Positions 1-8,185 of a DNA stretch of 12,941 nt are shown piece by piece. The stretch's first letter is position 1, and each line of letters starts with the position of its first letter. The notes under the pieces were generated by a model. The model was given only the letters and a program-made list of their open reading frames with translations. It ran no database searches and had not been told where the DNA came from. Position numbers and translations under genes: made by a program. This DNA comes from Brevundimonas sp. UBA5936 (GTDB lineage Bacteria > Pseudomonadota > Alphaproteobacteria > Caulobacterales > Caulobacteraceae): NCBI GenBank assembly GCA_002430835.1, contig DJDA01000087.1, positions 1-12,941 on the forward strand, read 5' to 3'.

Positions 1-71
1 CCCACGCTGGAGGCGCAGCCGCTGAGCAGGACGGCGCCCGCCAACAGGGCGGGCCAGGCGGCGCGGTTCAC
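1..71 (-). CDS. Putative lipoprotein, N-terminal fragment (runs off the window)
   Basis: Only the first 23 codons are present; the gene continues beyond position 1. Reading from a GTG at 71-69, the peptide begins with a short basic/aromatic n-region (MNRAAW), then a hydrophobic stretch rich in Leu/Ala, then a lipobox L-S-G-C with the cysteine at about residue 18, followed by Ala-Ser-Ser. This is a typical type II signal peptide, so the product is probably diacylated at that cysteine and anchored in a membrane. The GTG overlaps the TGA of the upstream 69-aa gene (GTGA), and a GGAGGA sequence lies immediately before it, so the two genes look translationally coupled. Nothing of the mature protein is visible, so no function can be given. 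Confidence 0.6.
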   Translation of the reverse strand, partial: MNRAAWPALLAGAVLLSGCASSV

Positions 72-277
72 TCCTCCATCGCCTCGAACATGGCTTCGGC
101 CTCGTCGAAGGTGTCGTAGTCGAGCCGTTCGGGCGGGCGCAGGATGACGAAGCGGCTGATGATGGGCGCCTCCGGCTCGCGGCGCCGGTCCCACTGCCAG
201 AAGCTGCGGTCGATCCGGCTTTGCAGCAGGGTCCAGTCGCCGTCATCGGCAGGCGGTCGCGGCGTCTGGATGGGCAT
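68..277 (-). CDS. Small conserved-looking protein of unknown function (69 aa)
   Basis: I do not recognise this protein. The frame stays open upstream to position 415, but the ATG at 277 is preferred: it has a GGGAG-type ribosome binding site about 10 nt upstream, and the extension would read back through the terminator hairpin of the neighbouring gene. The 69-aa product is soluble in character, with a Pro/Asp-rich start, a Trp/Arg-rich middle (RSFWQWDRRREPEAP), a short beta-like stretch (ISRFVILRPPERLDYDTF) and a strongly acidic, Met-rich end. There is no signal peptide or membrane helix. Its stop overlaps the GTG start of a lipoprotein gene, so the two are probably co-transcribed. The tidy start and coupling argue for a real gene; the function is unknown. 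Confidence 0.55.
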   Translation of the reverse strand: MPIQTPRPPADDGDWTLLQSRIDRSFWQWDRRREPEAPIISRFVILRPPERLDYDTFDEAEAMFEAMEE

Positions 278-377
278 GCGTGGTCGGCTCCCTGCTGAAG
301 GACGCAGCAAAGCCTGTGCGGGCGCAGGTGTCAAAGCCCGCCTGCTGCTTTCGGCGACGGGGCAGGGAGGGCGTATG

Positions 378-412
378 AAAAGGGCTGCGAGATCTGGCGT
401 CCCGCAGCCCTT
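378..412 (-). terminator. Intrinsic terminator downstream of the M14 peptidase gene
   Basis: A perfect 10-bp inverted repeat (AAGGGCTGCG at 380-389 with CGCAGCCCTT at 403-412, 13-nt loop) is followed on the minus strand by a short run of four T residues. It lies 34 bp beyond the stop codon of the minus-strand peptidase gene. This is a good fit to a rho-independent terminator, with a somewhat short T tract. On the plus strand no T tract follows the stem. Confidence 0.75.
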
Positions 413-446
413 CATCTGTCCGGCTTTTCTCTAGGGAGGCGTTGGG

Positions 447-3077
447 TCAGTTCCCCTTCGTGCCTGACGTATGCGCCGGGCCGCGGAAGACGGCGTTGAG
501 GAACAAAGGCTTCAGCCCTTCCAGGAAGGCGCGCATGGTCACGTCCTGGGTGAAGGCGACGACCTGGCCGCGACCGACTTCGGAGGCCATGGCGACGGGC
601 TTGTAGGCCAGCTGGCGGCGGTTTTCGGCCCACAGCTGGCCGGAGGCCAGCACCTGATCCGGTCCGGCCAGACGCACGACGTTGGTTCCCTGGTCGCGGG
701 CCAGCGGCGTGTAGATGTCCGAGCCGCGCACCATGACGCTGAGGGTCGGGGCGACGCCCGCGCCCAGCCAGTGTTCGTTGTCGACCATGGCGCTGGCCAG
801 GACGCCGGCGACCGGATCGGGCGCCCCGCCGTGGTGGCCGGTCAGGGCCAGGTATTCGGCGTCGGTGGCGATCTCGCTGCCGCCGTCCTTCTCATCCTTG
901 TCGCCGTCGCCGGAGGCGGCGCTCTCGCGGCGGCTCTCCAGCAGCTTGGCGTCGGGATCGGTCAGCAGGCGGCTGGCCGAGCCGACGCCGATCAGGACGC
1001 CGCCCGCCTGGACCCAGGCGCGCAGGTTGGCGACGCCGCTCTCGCCCAGGATCTGCTCATAGTTTCCGCCCGACGGCAGGATCAGCACCTGGTAGCGGGA
1101 CAGGTCGGCGTTCGCCAGGCGGCGGGTGCGGACGGCCGTGACCGGCCAGCCGTATTCGCGCTCCAGCACATGACGGATGGAGCCGGCCGATTCCGGCTCG
1201 GTCGGGTCGTCCCAGGCCATGGCGACGCGCGGGGCGGCGATGACGGTCGCCTTGTCCGAGCCGACGCTGGGGCCGCTGGAGACCCAGGAGGTGGCGAGCG
1301 GCGTCACCTGGGCGCCGCTGCCGGCGGCCAGACGGCGGACGCGCTCGTCCAGGTCGTCGGGCGAACCGGCGCGCGGCACGATGAAGGTTCCGCCCGGATA
1401 GGCGCGGCCGTCCAGGGTGAAGGGCGCCTCGATCGAGCGGACCGGCAGCTTGTCGGTCAGGGCGGCGGTCAGAAAGCGCATCCCCGCCGTGCCCGGATGG
1501 ATGGCGTAGCCATAGGTCGCGTCGCCCTGGGCCACGGCGGCCGGGCGGATCAGTTCGGGGCCGACGGCGGCCGTCTGGACCGACGGAGCGCCGGTGCAGC
1601 GCTGGCTCGGCACATTGAACAGCAGGGGCAGGGACCAGCCGGTCAGGTCGTAGATCTCATCGCCCAGACCGCGCGCGCGGCGGGCTTCCTGTTCGGCGAG
1701 GAATTTGGGGTCCAGCGGCACGTCCTTGGCCAGCAGGGTCTCGGCCATGCGGCGCTGGGGCTGGGCCAGGTTCACGATGTAATCGCCCGCCTGATAGGTC
1801 TGGCCGCAGGCGGAGAAGGATGCGGTGGCGCGTCCGACCTCCAGACCCGAACGCACCAGCAGGCCCGCCAGCTTGTCGGCCGCGGCCGGATCGGCGGCGG
1901 CGGAGCGCGACAGGACATAGGCGCCGCGCCCGCCCGCGATCCCGTCGCGGTGGAAGGCGTAGAAGTCGCTGAGCAGCTTTTCGCGGTCGCGGGCGGCGGT
2001 CTCGATGGTCGACAGGGTGGCGGTCAGATGGCCCTTGACCGTGTCGGCGTAGGTCAGCATCTCGCCCGACGAGCGGCGCGCCAGCAGACCGCGCGACGAG
2101 CCCTGCTCATAGGTCATGGAGACGGCGCCGAAATAGGCGGGCCAGCCGTCGCCGTATCCGGGATAGAAGGCGTCGAAGGTCTCGCGCGTGAAATAGTCCA
2201 GCCCGGCCTGGTCGAAGCGCCCGGCGGTGTTGCGGCCGAACCGCTCGCGCGCGTCCAGGATCGGCGGATAGATCCAGGGGTTCAGCGGCTGGGCCTCGGG
2301 CGGGAAGAAGAAGCTGGAGTCAGTGCCCATCTCGTGGGAATCGACCACCACCTGCGGGCGCCATTCGCGGATCAGGGCCGAGTGGCCTTGCGTTTCCGGC
2401 TGGGACTGGATGAACCAGTCGCGGTTCAGGTCGAACAGATTGTGGTTGAAGCGGCCGGACGGCCACGGCTCGGCCCGCTCGGCCGACAGGGGGTCGCCGT
2501 TGGGCTGGGCGCCCAGGCCCGCCTCGAAGCTGTTGATGAAGCGCTCGCGTCCGTCGGGGTTCTGGGTCGGGACGAAGACGACCACGACGTTCTCCAGCCA
2601 GCCCTGCGCCTCGGCGTCGAGGCCGTCGGTCAGGCGGCGCGCGGCGGCCAGGGCGGCGTCGGCGGGGCTGATCTCATTGCCGTGGACCGAATAGGCCATC
2701 CAGACGATGGCCGGGGTGTCGTTGATCAGGGCGCGGGCTTGTTCGGGGCTGGTCTTGCGCGGATCGGCCAGGGCGTTGGTCGCGGCCTTGATGGCGTCCA
2801 GCCGGGCGATGTTGCGCGGCGATCCGACAGCGGCCCAGAACAGGGGGCGGCCCTCCCACGACTGGGCGTAGTCGCCCATGACCATGCGGTCGGGGTTGGC
2901 GGTCCGCAGGGCTTCGAAATAGCGGCGCACATCGGCCGAGCGGGTGATGCGCTCGCCGCTGTCGTGGCCGACGACGGCCAGAAGTTCGGGCGGATTCTGT
3001 TGCGCCAGGGCGGGCGCGGCGCCCAGGGCCAGGCTGAGCGCCAGCAGAGAACAGGCGGCGCGGCGACGATACGACAT
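447..3077 (-). CDS. Secreted M14 family zinc metallopeptidase with C-terminal GATase1-like domain
   Basis: 876 aa from the ATG at 3077, which has a strong GGGGGAG ribosome binding site 7 nt upstream; the longer in-frame start at 3221 lacks this and would bury the signal peptide. Residues 1-25 are a Sec signal peptide ending ALA-QQ. Residues about 45-380 form a carboxypeptidase-like domain: H132 and E135 (HGNE) and H248 (DSHEM) match the zinc ligands, NPDGR at 173-177 resembles the substrate-binding arginine motif, and E324 (TYEQG) fits the general-base glutamate. Residues about 610-870 resemble a class I glutamine amidotransferase fold (LILPSGG at 666-671, GGVLIGVG at 692-699), but the region contains no cysteine, so amidotransferase activity is unlikely. 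A charged linker (about 714-737) interrupts it. The protein probably acts on peptides in the periplasm or outside the cell. It is transcribed alone and closed by its own terminator. The family call is secure; the substrate is unknown. Confidence 0.92.
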   Translation of the reverse strand: MSYRRRAACSLLALSLALGAAPALAQQNPPELLAVVGHDSGERITRSADVRRYFEALRTANPDRMVMGDYAQSWEGRPLFWAAVGSPRNIARLDAIKAATNALADPRKTSPEQARALINDTPAIVWMAYSVHGNEISPADAALAAARRLTDGLDAEAQGWLENVVVVFVPTQNPDGRERFINSFEAGLGAQPNGDPLSAERAEPWPSGRFNHNLFDLNRDWFIQSQPETQGHSALIREWRPQVVVDSHEMGTDSSFFFPPEAQPLNPWIYPPILDARERFGRNTAGRFDQAGLDYFTRETFDAFYPGYGDGWPAYFGAVSMTYEQGSSRGLLARRSSGEMLTYADTVKGHLTATLSTIETAARDREKLLSDFYAFHRDGIAGGRGAYVLSRSAAADPAAADKLAGLLVRSGLEVGRATASFSACGQTYQAGDYIVNLAQPQRRMAETLLAKDVPLDPKFLAEQEARRARGLGDEIYDLTGWSLPLLFNVPSQRCTGAPSVQTAAVGPELIRPAAVAQGDATYGYAIHPGTAGMRFLTAALTDKLPVRSIEAPFTLDGRAYPGGTFIVPRAGSPDDLDERVRRLAAGSGAQVTPLATSWVSSGPSVGSDKATVIAAPRVAMAWDDPTEPESAGSIRHVLEREYGWPVTAVRTRRLANADLSRYQVLILPSGGNYEQILGESGVANLRAWVQAGGVLIGVGSASRLLTDPDAKLLESRRESAASGDGDKDEKDGGSEIATDAEYLALTGHHGGAPDPVAGVLASAMVDNEHWLGAGVAPTLSVMVRGSDIYTPLARDQGTNVVRLAGPDQVLASGQLWAENRRQLAYKPVAMASEVGRGQVVAFTQDVTMRAFLEGLKPLFLNAVFRGPAHTSGTKGN

Positions 3078-3313
3078 GAGAATACTCCCCCTACGGAGCG
3101 CCGACCTTAACCGTGGAGCCGAGGCGAAGGGAAGCGGCGTCGCGCCGTCATTTCTTCCGCTTTTAAGCCAGAACTCAGCGGTAAGCGCAGGCGCGGCGCA
3201 ATCGCCGAGCGGCCTTCTCACCGCCGATAACAGGTGCGCCCTTATGACGAATGGGTTGAAGCCGTTATCCGGCCTATGGGCGTGATCTCCTGTCGTAAGC
3301 GTGTGTTTCCTCC

Positions 3314-4075
3314 ATGATTTCCCTCCAGAACCTCGAAGGCTCCGTGGTCGTCGTTTCGGGAGCCGGCAGAGGCTTGGGCGCAGCCCTGGCCATCAGTCTG
3401 GCCGAAGCAGGGAGCCGGCCGATCCTGTGCGGCCGCCGTCGCGAGGCGCTTGAGGGCGTCGCCTTGACCATTCTGGAGCGCACGGGCGTGCAGGCGAAGG
3501 TCGTTGAACTGGATCTCGGCGACGCCGCCAGCGTGGCGCGGGCCGTGGCGCAACTGAAGGCCGAGCACGAGGTCGTCGACATCCTGATCAACAACGGGGC
3601 GATGTGGCTCGAAGGGAGCGCGGAGGACCATCGCCCCGAAGAGGTTCTCGGGGTGGTGAACGCCGCCGTCTCAGGAACCTTCCTTCTGACACAGGGGCTG
3701 ATGCCCCTGCTGCGCCGATCAAGTCGCCCGGACATCGTGACCATCGGGTCGATCAGCGGCCTGCCCGGCGCCGCGATTCAGACCGCGTCCGTGCCCTTTT
3801 ACGCCGCCAAGCGCGCGCAGGCCGCCCTTGCTGAAGGCTTCGCCCAGATGTTGGCCGGGACGCCGGTGCGATCCCTCGTCGTTCACCCGCCCTATCTCGA
3901 TGACGTCGAGCCGGGCGCAGAGGCGTGGGAGACTGCGTTTGAGCGCCGCAAGGGCGAGCGCGCCACCAATCGGGACATCGTGGAGGCGGTGTTGTTCGCC
4001 GTGACGCGGTCCCGGCACGTCTCCCTGTCAATCACCGTCGACGCTGACGAGGGCGGGCGCTTTTCACGTCTCTAG
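3314..4075 (+). CDS. SDR family NAD(P)-dependent oxidoreductase
   Basis: 253 aa, the usual length of a classical short-chain dehydrogenase/reductase. Visible motifs: the dinucleotide-binding glycine motif GAGRGLG at 16-22, the NNGA variant of NNAG at 93-96, the catalytic serine in IGSISG (S146) and the YxxxK pair Y163/K166. The serine-to-tyrosine distance is 17 residues, a few more than typical, which suggests a short insertion. C39-G-R-R-R follows beta-2; basic residues there often favour NADP, but that is inference. There is no signal peptide, so it is cytoplasmic. The ATG at 3314 lies directly before the Rossmann fold as expected, but no Shine-Dalgarno sequence precedes it (the upstream stretch is TTTCCTCC), so initiation may be weak or leaderless. 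It is a single gene diverging from the M14 peptidase; the substrate cannot be told from sequence. Confidence 0.88.
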   Translation: MISLQNLEGSVVVVSGAGRGLGAALAISLAEAGSRPILCGRRREALEGVALTILERTGVQAKVVELDLGDAASVARAVAQLKAEHEVVDILINNGAMWLEGSAEDHRPEEVLGVVNAAVSGTFLLTQGLMPLLRRSSRPDIVTIGSISGLPGAAIQTASVPFYAAKRAQAALAEGFAQMLAGTPVRSLVVHPPYLDDVEPGAEAWETAFERRKGERATNRDIVEAVLFAVTRSRHVSLSITVDADEGGRFSRL

Positions 4076-4081
4076 GCGCCG

Positions 4082-4105
4082 ATGACCGCCTCTGCGGGCG
4101 GTCAT
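4082..4105 (+). terminator. Hairpin after the SDR gene, possible terminator
   Basis: A perfect 9-bp inverted repeat, ATGACCGCC (4082-4090) and GGCGGTCAT (4097-4105), with a 6-nt loop, starts 7 nt after the SDR stop codon. No T tract follows, so it may be a weak terminator or an mRNA-stabilising hairpin. Confidence 0.45.
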
Positions 4106-4131
4106 GCGCTGATGTCAGATAGCGAAGGTCG

Positions 4132-4182
4132 TTGACAGCCTCATACAGTATGTCGCATACACTGTGTGTCACACACTATGTG
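4132..4182 (+). promoter_or_regulatory. Promoter with nested palindromes, candidate PadR operator
   Basis: A consensus -35 box TTGACA lies at 4132-4137. Downstream sit a perfect 11-bp palindrome, CATACAGTATG (4142-4152), and a 27-bp imperfect palindrome centred on 4169 (4156-4182; 10 of 13 pairs match, with a perfect TGTGTG-T-CACACA core). The two centres are 22 bp apart, close to two helical turns. The stretch is clearly less GC-rich than its surroundings. PadR proteins commonly bind ATGT/ACAT-type dyads over their own promoters, and the next gene is padR-like, so autorepression is the natural reading. A clean -10 box is not evident; GCATAC at 4155-4160 is a weak candidate. Confidence 0.6.
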
Positions 4183-4202
4183 GCGGCAAGTGAGGCGAGG
4201 CT

Positions 4203-4526
4203 GTGGATCGGGAACTGTTCGAGACGATGCGGCTGGAGCTGCGGCGCGGGACGCTGGTCCTGGCGGTGCTCGCCTGCCTGCGGACCGAACGCTACGGCTA
4301 CACCCTGCGGCAGGCGCTGGCGGCGGACGGGCTGGAGATGGAGGAATCCACCCTCTACCCCCTGCTGCGTCGGCTGGAGGGGCAGGGGCTGCTGACCAGC
4401 GAATGGCGCGAGGAGGAGAAGCGCAAGAAGCGTTTCTACGTCCTGTCGCCCGGGGGCGAGGCCATGCTGGCCGCCCTGATCGAGGAGTGGCGCGGCATCA
4501 ACGCCTCGCTGGAACGGATTCTCTAA
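4203..4526 (+). CDS. PadR family transcriptional regulator
   Basis: 107 aa, the size of a minimal PadR repressor. The GTG at 4203 is chosen because it places the conserved N-terminus (RELFETMRLELRRGTLVLAVLACL) at the start and has a GCGAGG ribosome binding site just upstream. Family hallmarks of the winged helix are visible: YGY at 31-33, ESTLYPLLRRLE at 48-59 (recognition helix), and KRFYVLSPGGE at 76-86 (the wing and the helix after it). It is expected to bind DNA as a dimer and to repress its own operon; a palindrome cluster covers the promoter 20-60 bp upstream. The downstream HAAS membrane protein gene starts 20 bp after its stop, the usual PadR/HAAS (DUF1700-like) arrangement. The inducing signal is unknown. 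Confidence 0.92.
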   Translation: MDRELFETMRLELRRGTLVLAVLACLRTERYGYTLRQALAADGLEMEESTLYPLLRRLEGQGLLTSEWREEEKRKKRFYVLSPGGEAMLAALIEEWRGINASLERIL

Positions 4527-4546
4527 AAGGGATGGGAGAGGGCGCG

Positions 4547-5674
4547 ATGGACATCATCGAACGCTATCTGGAGGCCGTGGCGGCGCAACTGCCGACCGAG
4601 GACCGCGAGGACATCGTCGCCGAACTGCGCGACCTGATCCTGAGCCGTGTCGAGGCGCGCGAGGAGGAACTGGGCCGGGCCCTGACTGATGATGAGAAGG
4701 AGGCGATCCTGCACGAGATCGGCCACCCGCTGATCGTCGCCGCCCGCTATCGCAAGGGGCCGGACAGCCTGATCGGGCCGGAGCTGTTCCCTTATTGGCT
4801 GTTCGGGGCCAAGGCCGGGCTGATCGTCATTGCGGCGGTGCAGGTTCTGGGGCTGCTGATCAGCGTGCTGGGCGCGCCGGCCGATTTCGGGCGAGCGATC
4901 AGCCAGGCCTTCCATGGCTTCTTCTCCGGGGCGCTGACCCTGCTGGGGGCGCTGACGCTGGCCGGGGCGATCATGGAGCATTACGACATCAAGCCGAAGT
5001 GGCTGACGAAGTGGCGGGTGCGCGACCTGTCGGCCTTCGGCCTGGCCGATCCGGCGAAGTGGGGCGCGTCCCTGTCGGGGTCTGAGAAGGCCAAGGCCGA
5101 ATGGCTGCCGAAGGGGGCGCGTGTCTGGGGCGTGACGGTGAATGACAAGCCGGGGCTGGAGGCGCTGGCCTCCCTGATCGTCGGGGGCGTCTTCGTGATG
5201 TGGTGGATCGGCGTGATCCGCTTTCCGGGCCTGGGTGAGTTCTCCTTGAGGAGCGGCGCCGTGGGGATCGAAGCGGCGCCGGTGTGGGCGGCCCTCTACG
5301 GCCCCATCCTGGCCCTGGCCGTCGGCGGCATGGCGGTGGACGCGGTCAGCCTGATCCGAGGGCGCGAAGGGCGGTTGACCTGGCTGCTGAAGATCCCGCT
5401 GGCGGGCGCGGCGCTGTGGGTGCTGTGGCGGCTGTTCGATGCGGGCTGGTGGTTCACCCTGACCCAGGGCGCGGCGAGCGCCCGCGTCGAGGGCGGGGCG
5501 ACGAACATCAGCTTGGACGCCCTGCGCGCGGTGAGCGAGGCCAGTCGTGACCTGGATGGAACGGCCCTGACGCTGGGCACGGTGCTGACCTGGGTGTTTG
5601 CGGTGATGGCGATCAGCTTTGTCGTCAATATAGCCACCTATGTCTGGCGGCTCGCGACGACGCGCGAGGGGTGA
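4547..5674 (+). CDS. HAAS domain-containing integral membrane protein
   Basis: 375 aa from the ATG at 4547, preceded by AGAGGG at a suitable distance; the frame is open further upstream (to 4166) only because it shadows padR. Residues 1-70 form an amphipathic, acidic helical region (MDIIERYLEAVAAQLP, then EDIVAELRDLI and HEIGHP), which fits the HAAS/DUF1700-type cytoplasmic domain found beside PadR regulators. Six hydrophobic segments follow at about 85-109, 126-143, 205-226, 246-270, 279-304 and 341-366, with a soluble loop at about 146-203. The HAAS domain is thought to act as a signalling or adaptor module; here it may link membrane or envelope state to the PadR partner. The family assignment is fairly sure; the physiological role is not known. 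Confidence 0.82.
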   Translation: MDIIERYLEAVAAQLPTEDREDIVAELRDLILSRVEAREEELGRALTDDEKEAILHEIGHPLIVAARYRKGPDSLIGPELFPYWLFGAKAGLIVIAAVQVLGLLISVLGAPADFGRAISQAFHGFFSGALTLLGALTLAGAIMEHYDIKPKWLTKWRVRDLSAFGLADPAKWGASLSGSEKAKAEWLPKGARVWGVTVNDKPGLEALASLIVGGVFVMWWIGVIRFPGLGEFSLRSGAVGIEAAPVWAALYGPILALAVGGMAVDAVSLIRGREGRLTWLLKIPLAGAALWVLWRLFDAGWWFTLTQGAASARVEGGATNISLDALRAVSEASRDLDGTALTLGTVLTWVFAVMAISFVVNIATYVWRLATTREG

Positions 5675-5746
5675 GCCGTTGAGCTGCGGCGCCGTCATGT
5701 CCGAAAACCGCGAGACAGGGCGGCGCGGCGGGCGCATGTTGCGGGC

Positions 5747-6833
<1,087 letters not shown>

Positions 6834-6853
<20 letters not shown>

Positions 6854-7385
6854 AGCTTTTACGCTGGATCGCATCGCCACGCCGGTGGGCGAGGTGCTGC
6901 TGGTCACGGACGCGGACGGCGCGGTGCGCGCCTTCGATTTCACCGACTATGAGACGCGGATGATGAAGCTGCTGGCCCGCCACTATGGCGAAGTGCGGCT
7001 GACGCCGGGGCGGGCGCCGGAGGCGGTGCAGACCGCCGTCGCCGCCTATTTCGACGGCGATCTGACGGCGCTGGACGGGCTCGCGGTGAAGACCGGCGGC
7101 ACGGACTTCCAGCGCGCGGTCTGGGCGGCGCTGCGGACCATTCCGGCGGGACGGACCTGGAGCTACGGCCAGCTCGCCCACGCCATCGGCAAGCCCGCCG
7201 CCGTGCGCGCCGTGGGTCTGGCCAACGGCGCCAATCCGATCGGCGTCATCGTGCCCTGCCACCGGGTCGTCGGGGCCAATGGAACCCTGACCGGCTACGC
7301 GGGCGGGCTGGAACGCAAGCGGTGGCTGCTGGCGCACGAAGCGTCGCAGGAGGGAACGGTGCAAGGGGCGTTTGCGCTAGACTGA
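6834..7385 (+). CDS. ogt: Methylated-DNA--[protein]-cysteine S-methyltransferase
   Basis: 183 aa. It removes methyl groups from O6-methylguanine (and O4-methylthymine) by irreversible transfer to its own cysteine. The active-site motif IVPCHRV is at 139-145 with C142 as acceptor. Also visible are the DNA-binding helix with the arginine finger region (RAVGLANGANP, R125), the conserved tyrosine in TWSYGQLA (Y111), and the C-terminal GYAGGLERKRWLLAHE. Residues 1-85 form the smaller N-terminal domain. The ATG at 6834 is preceded by GGAGAA at a good distance and lies inside the end of the Ada-like gene (20-bp overlap), so the two are probably one operon of the adaptive response. This gene supplies the direct-reversal activity that its upstream partner lacks. 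It could be called ogt or the C-terminal half of ada. Confidence 0.93.
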
Positions 7386-7386
7386 C

Positions 7387-7407
7387 AGCGCCCTGCCTTT
7401 CGGCGCT
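7387..7407 (+). terminator. Weak hairpin between ogt and the host-attachment family gene
   Basis: AGCGCC (7387-7392) and GGCGCT (7402-7407) can form a 6-bp stem with a 9-nt loop, starting 2 nt after the ogt stop and followed by TATTTC. It is short for a terminator and may only attenuate read-through. Confidence 0.3.
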
Positions 7408-7422
7408 TATTTCGGGAGTCTG

Positions 7423-7827
7423 ATGATGAACCTGCCCAACGGGGCCCTGGTCGCCGTCGCCGACGGCGAGAAGCTGAGCCTGTTCCGCAACACCGGCCAC
7501 AACCTCGACATCCAGCTCAAGCCGATGGCGACGCCCGAGATCCCCGAACGCCTGTCCGGCGCGCCGGGCCGCCGTTCCAGCGACGCCAACCCCGACAACG
7601 ACACCCAGGCCGAGGACGGCTTCGCTATGGGCGTGGCCGAGGCGCTGAACCACATGGCCCTGACCAACAAGATCGAAGCCCTGGCCGTGGTCGCCGCGCC
7701 CAAGACCTTGGGCCAGCTTCGCAAGCATTGGCACAAGACGCTGGAGGAGCGACTGGTCGGCGAGATCCCCAAGGCCCTGGCCGGCCGTCCGGCCGAGGAA
7801 ATCGCCGAGGCGATCAGCCGAGCGTGA
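7423..7827 (+). CDS. Host attachment family protein (PF10116-like)
   Basis: 134 aa, a typical size for the family named 'protein required for attachment to host cells'. Visible features are an N-terminal strand with ALVAVADGEKLSLFRNTG, a low-complexity polar middle (RRSSDANPDNDTQAED, about 47-62), and a C-terminal half with LAVVAAPKTLGQLRKHWHKTLEERLVGEIPKAL, which matches the conserved APxxLGxLRxxL...V..EI..DL pattern. The fold is considered related to release-factor eRF1-like domains, and the family name comes from an Agrobacterium attachment phenotype, so a true adhesion role is doubtful. It has no signal peptide and is likely cytoplasmic. Two adjacent ATGs (7423 and 7426) follow a GGGAG site; the second has the better spacing. 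It lies 37 bp after ogt but has no evident functional link to it. Confidence 0.78.
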   Translation: MMNLPNGALVAVADGEKLSLFRNTGHNLDIQLKPMATPEIPERLSGAPGRRSSDANPDNDTQAEDGFAMGVAEALNHMALTNKIEALAVVAAPKTLGQLRKHWHKTLEERLVGEIPKALAGRPAEEIAEAISRA

Positions 7828-7879
7828 AGCCGGCGCTGCGGCGTTGACATCGGCCCGCCGGGCTTTTCTGGTTCAGGTC

Positions 7880-8185
7880 ATGACGACGCCGCAGCGCAAG
7901 GCCCTGATCGATTCCCTATGGTATGTGATCCCGCTGGCGATCGCGGTCGTTCTGAACGCGGTGGTGCGCCCGGTCATGGCCGAGCGTCTAGGCGGCGAGA
8001 TGATCCGCAGGGGCGCCAGCGTCAGGGGCTCGGATACATGGTGGACGTTCGACGCCGCCACGCGCGCCGCCCATCCATGGCAGGCCGGCTTTCTGGAGAT
8101 GTCGCACGGGACGGTGGCCTTTGCGACGATGGGGGTGATTGCGGTGCTGTTCGTCTGGCGCTGCGTCGCTCGGCCGAGAGGTTAG
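7880..8185 (+). CDS. Small membrane protein of unknown function (two predicted helices)
   Basis: 101 aa from the ATG at 7880; a TTG at 7844 would add 12 residues but has no better ribosome binding site. The protein has a short cytoplasmic lead (MTTPQRKALIDSL), a hydrophobic helix at about 14-36 (VIPLAIAVVLNAVV), a polar, Trp-rich loop (GSDTWWTFDAATRAAHPWQAGF, about 54-75), and a second helix at about 79-95 (TVAFATMGVIAVLFVW) ending in a basic tail. Both ends are probably cytoplasmic. I do not recognise a family. Its stop codon overlaps the stop of the convergent ilvA gene by 4 bp, so the two 3' ends share sequence and there is no room for a dedicated terminator. The weak translation signal lowers confidence. 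Confidence 0.5.
   Translation: MTTPQRKALIDSLWYVIPLAIAVVLNAVVRPVMAERLGGEMIRRGASVRGSDTWWTFDAATRAAHPWQAGFLEMSHGTVAFATMGVIAVLFVWRCVARPRG

Noticed and set aside
471..3110. 879-codon open frame on the plus strand
   Set aside because: It is exactly antisense to the M14 peptidase gene, is low-complexity (Gln/Gly/Val/Arg-rich), has no recognisable domain, and results from GC-biased codon use.
3078..3313. Divergent promoter region between the M14 peptidase and SDR genes
   Set aside because: I looked for -35/-10 pairs and dyads on both strands; TTGAAG at 3256-3261 has no convincing -10 partner and no clear operator is visible, so no site is called.
4166..4546. Long N-terminal extension of the HAAS protein (to a 502-aa product)
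   Set aside because: The extension lies in a different frame over padR and over its operator; the ATG at 4547 has its own ribosome binding site and starts the HAAS domain.
5675..5746. Search for an Ada-box-like operator before the Ada-type gene
   Set aside because: No sequence resembling the E. coli Ada box or a clear dyad was found in this 72-bp spacer.
7844..7879. TTG start adding 12 residues to the small membrane protein
   Set aside because: It has no ribosome binding site, a rare start codon and no hydrophobic or conserved feature in the added residues; the ATG at 7880 is simpler.
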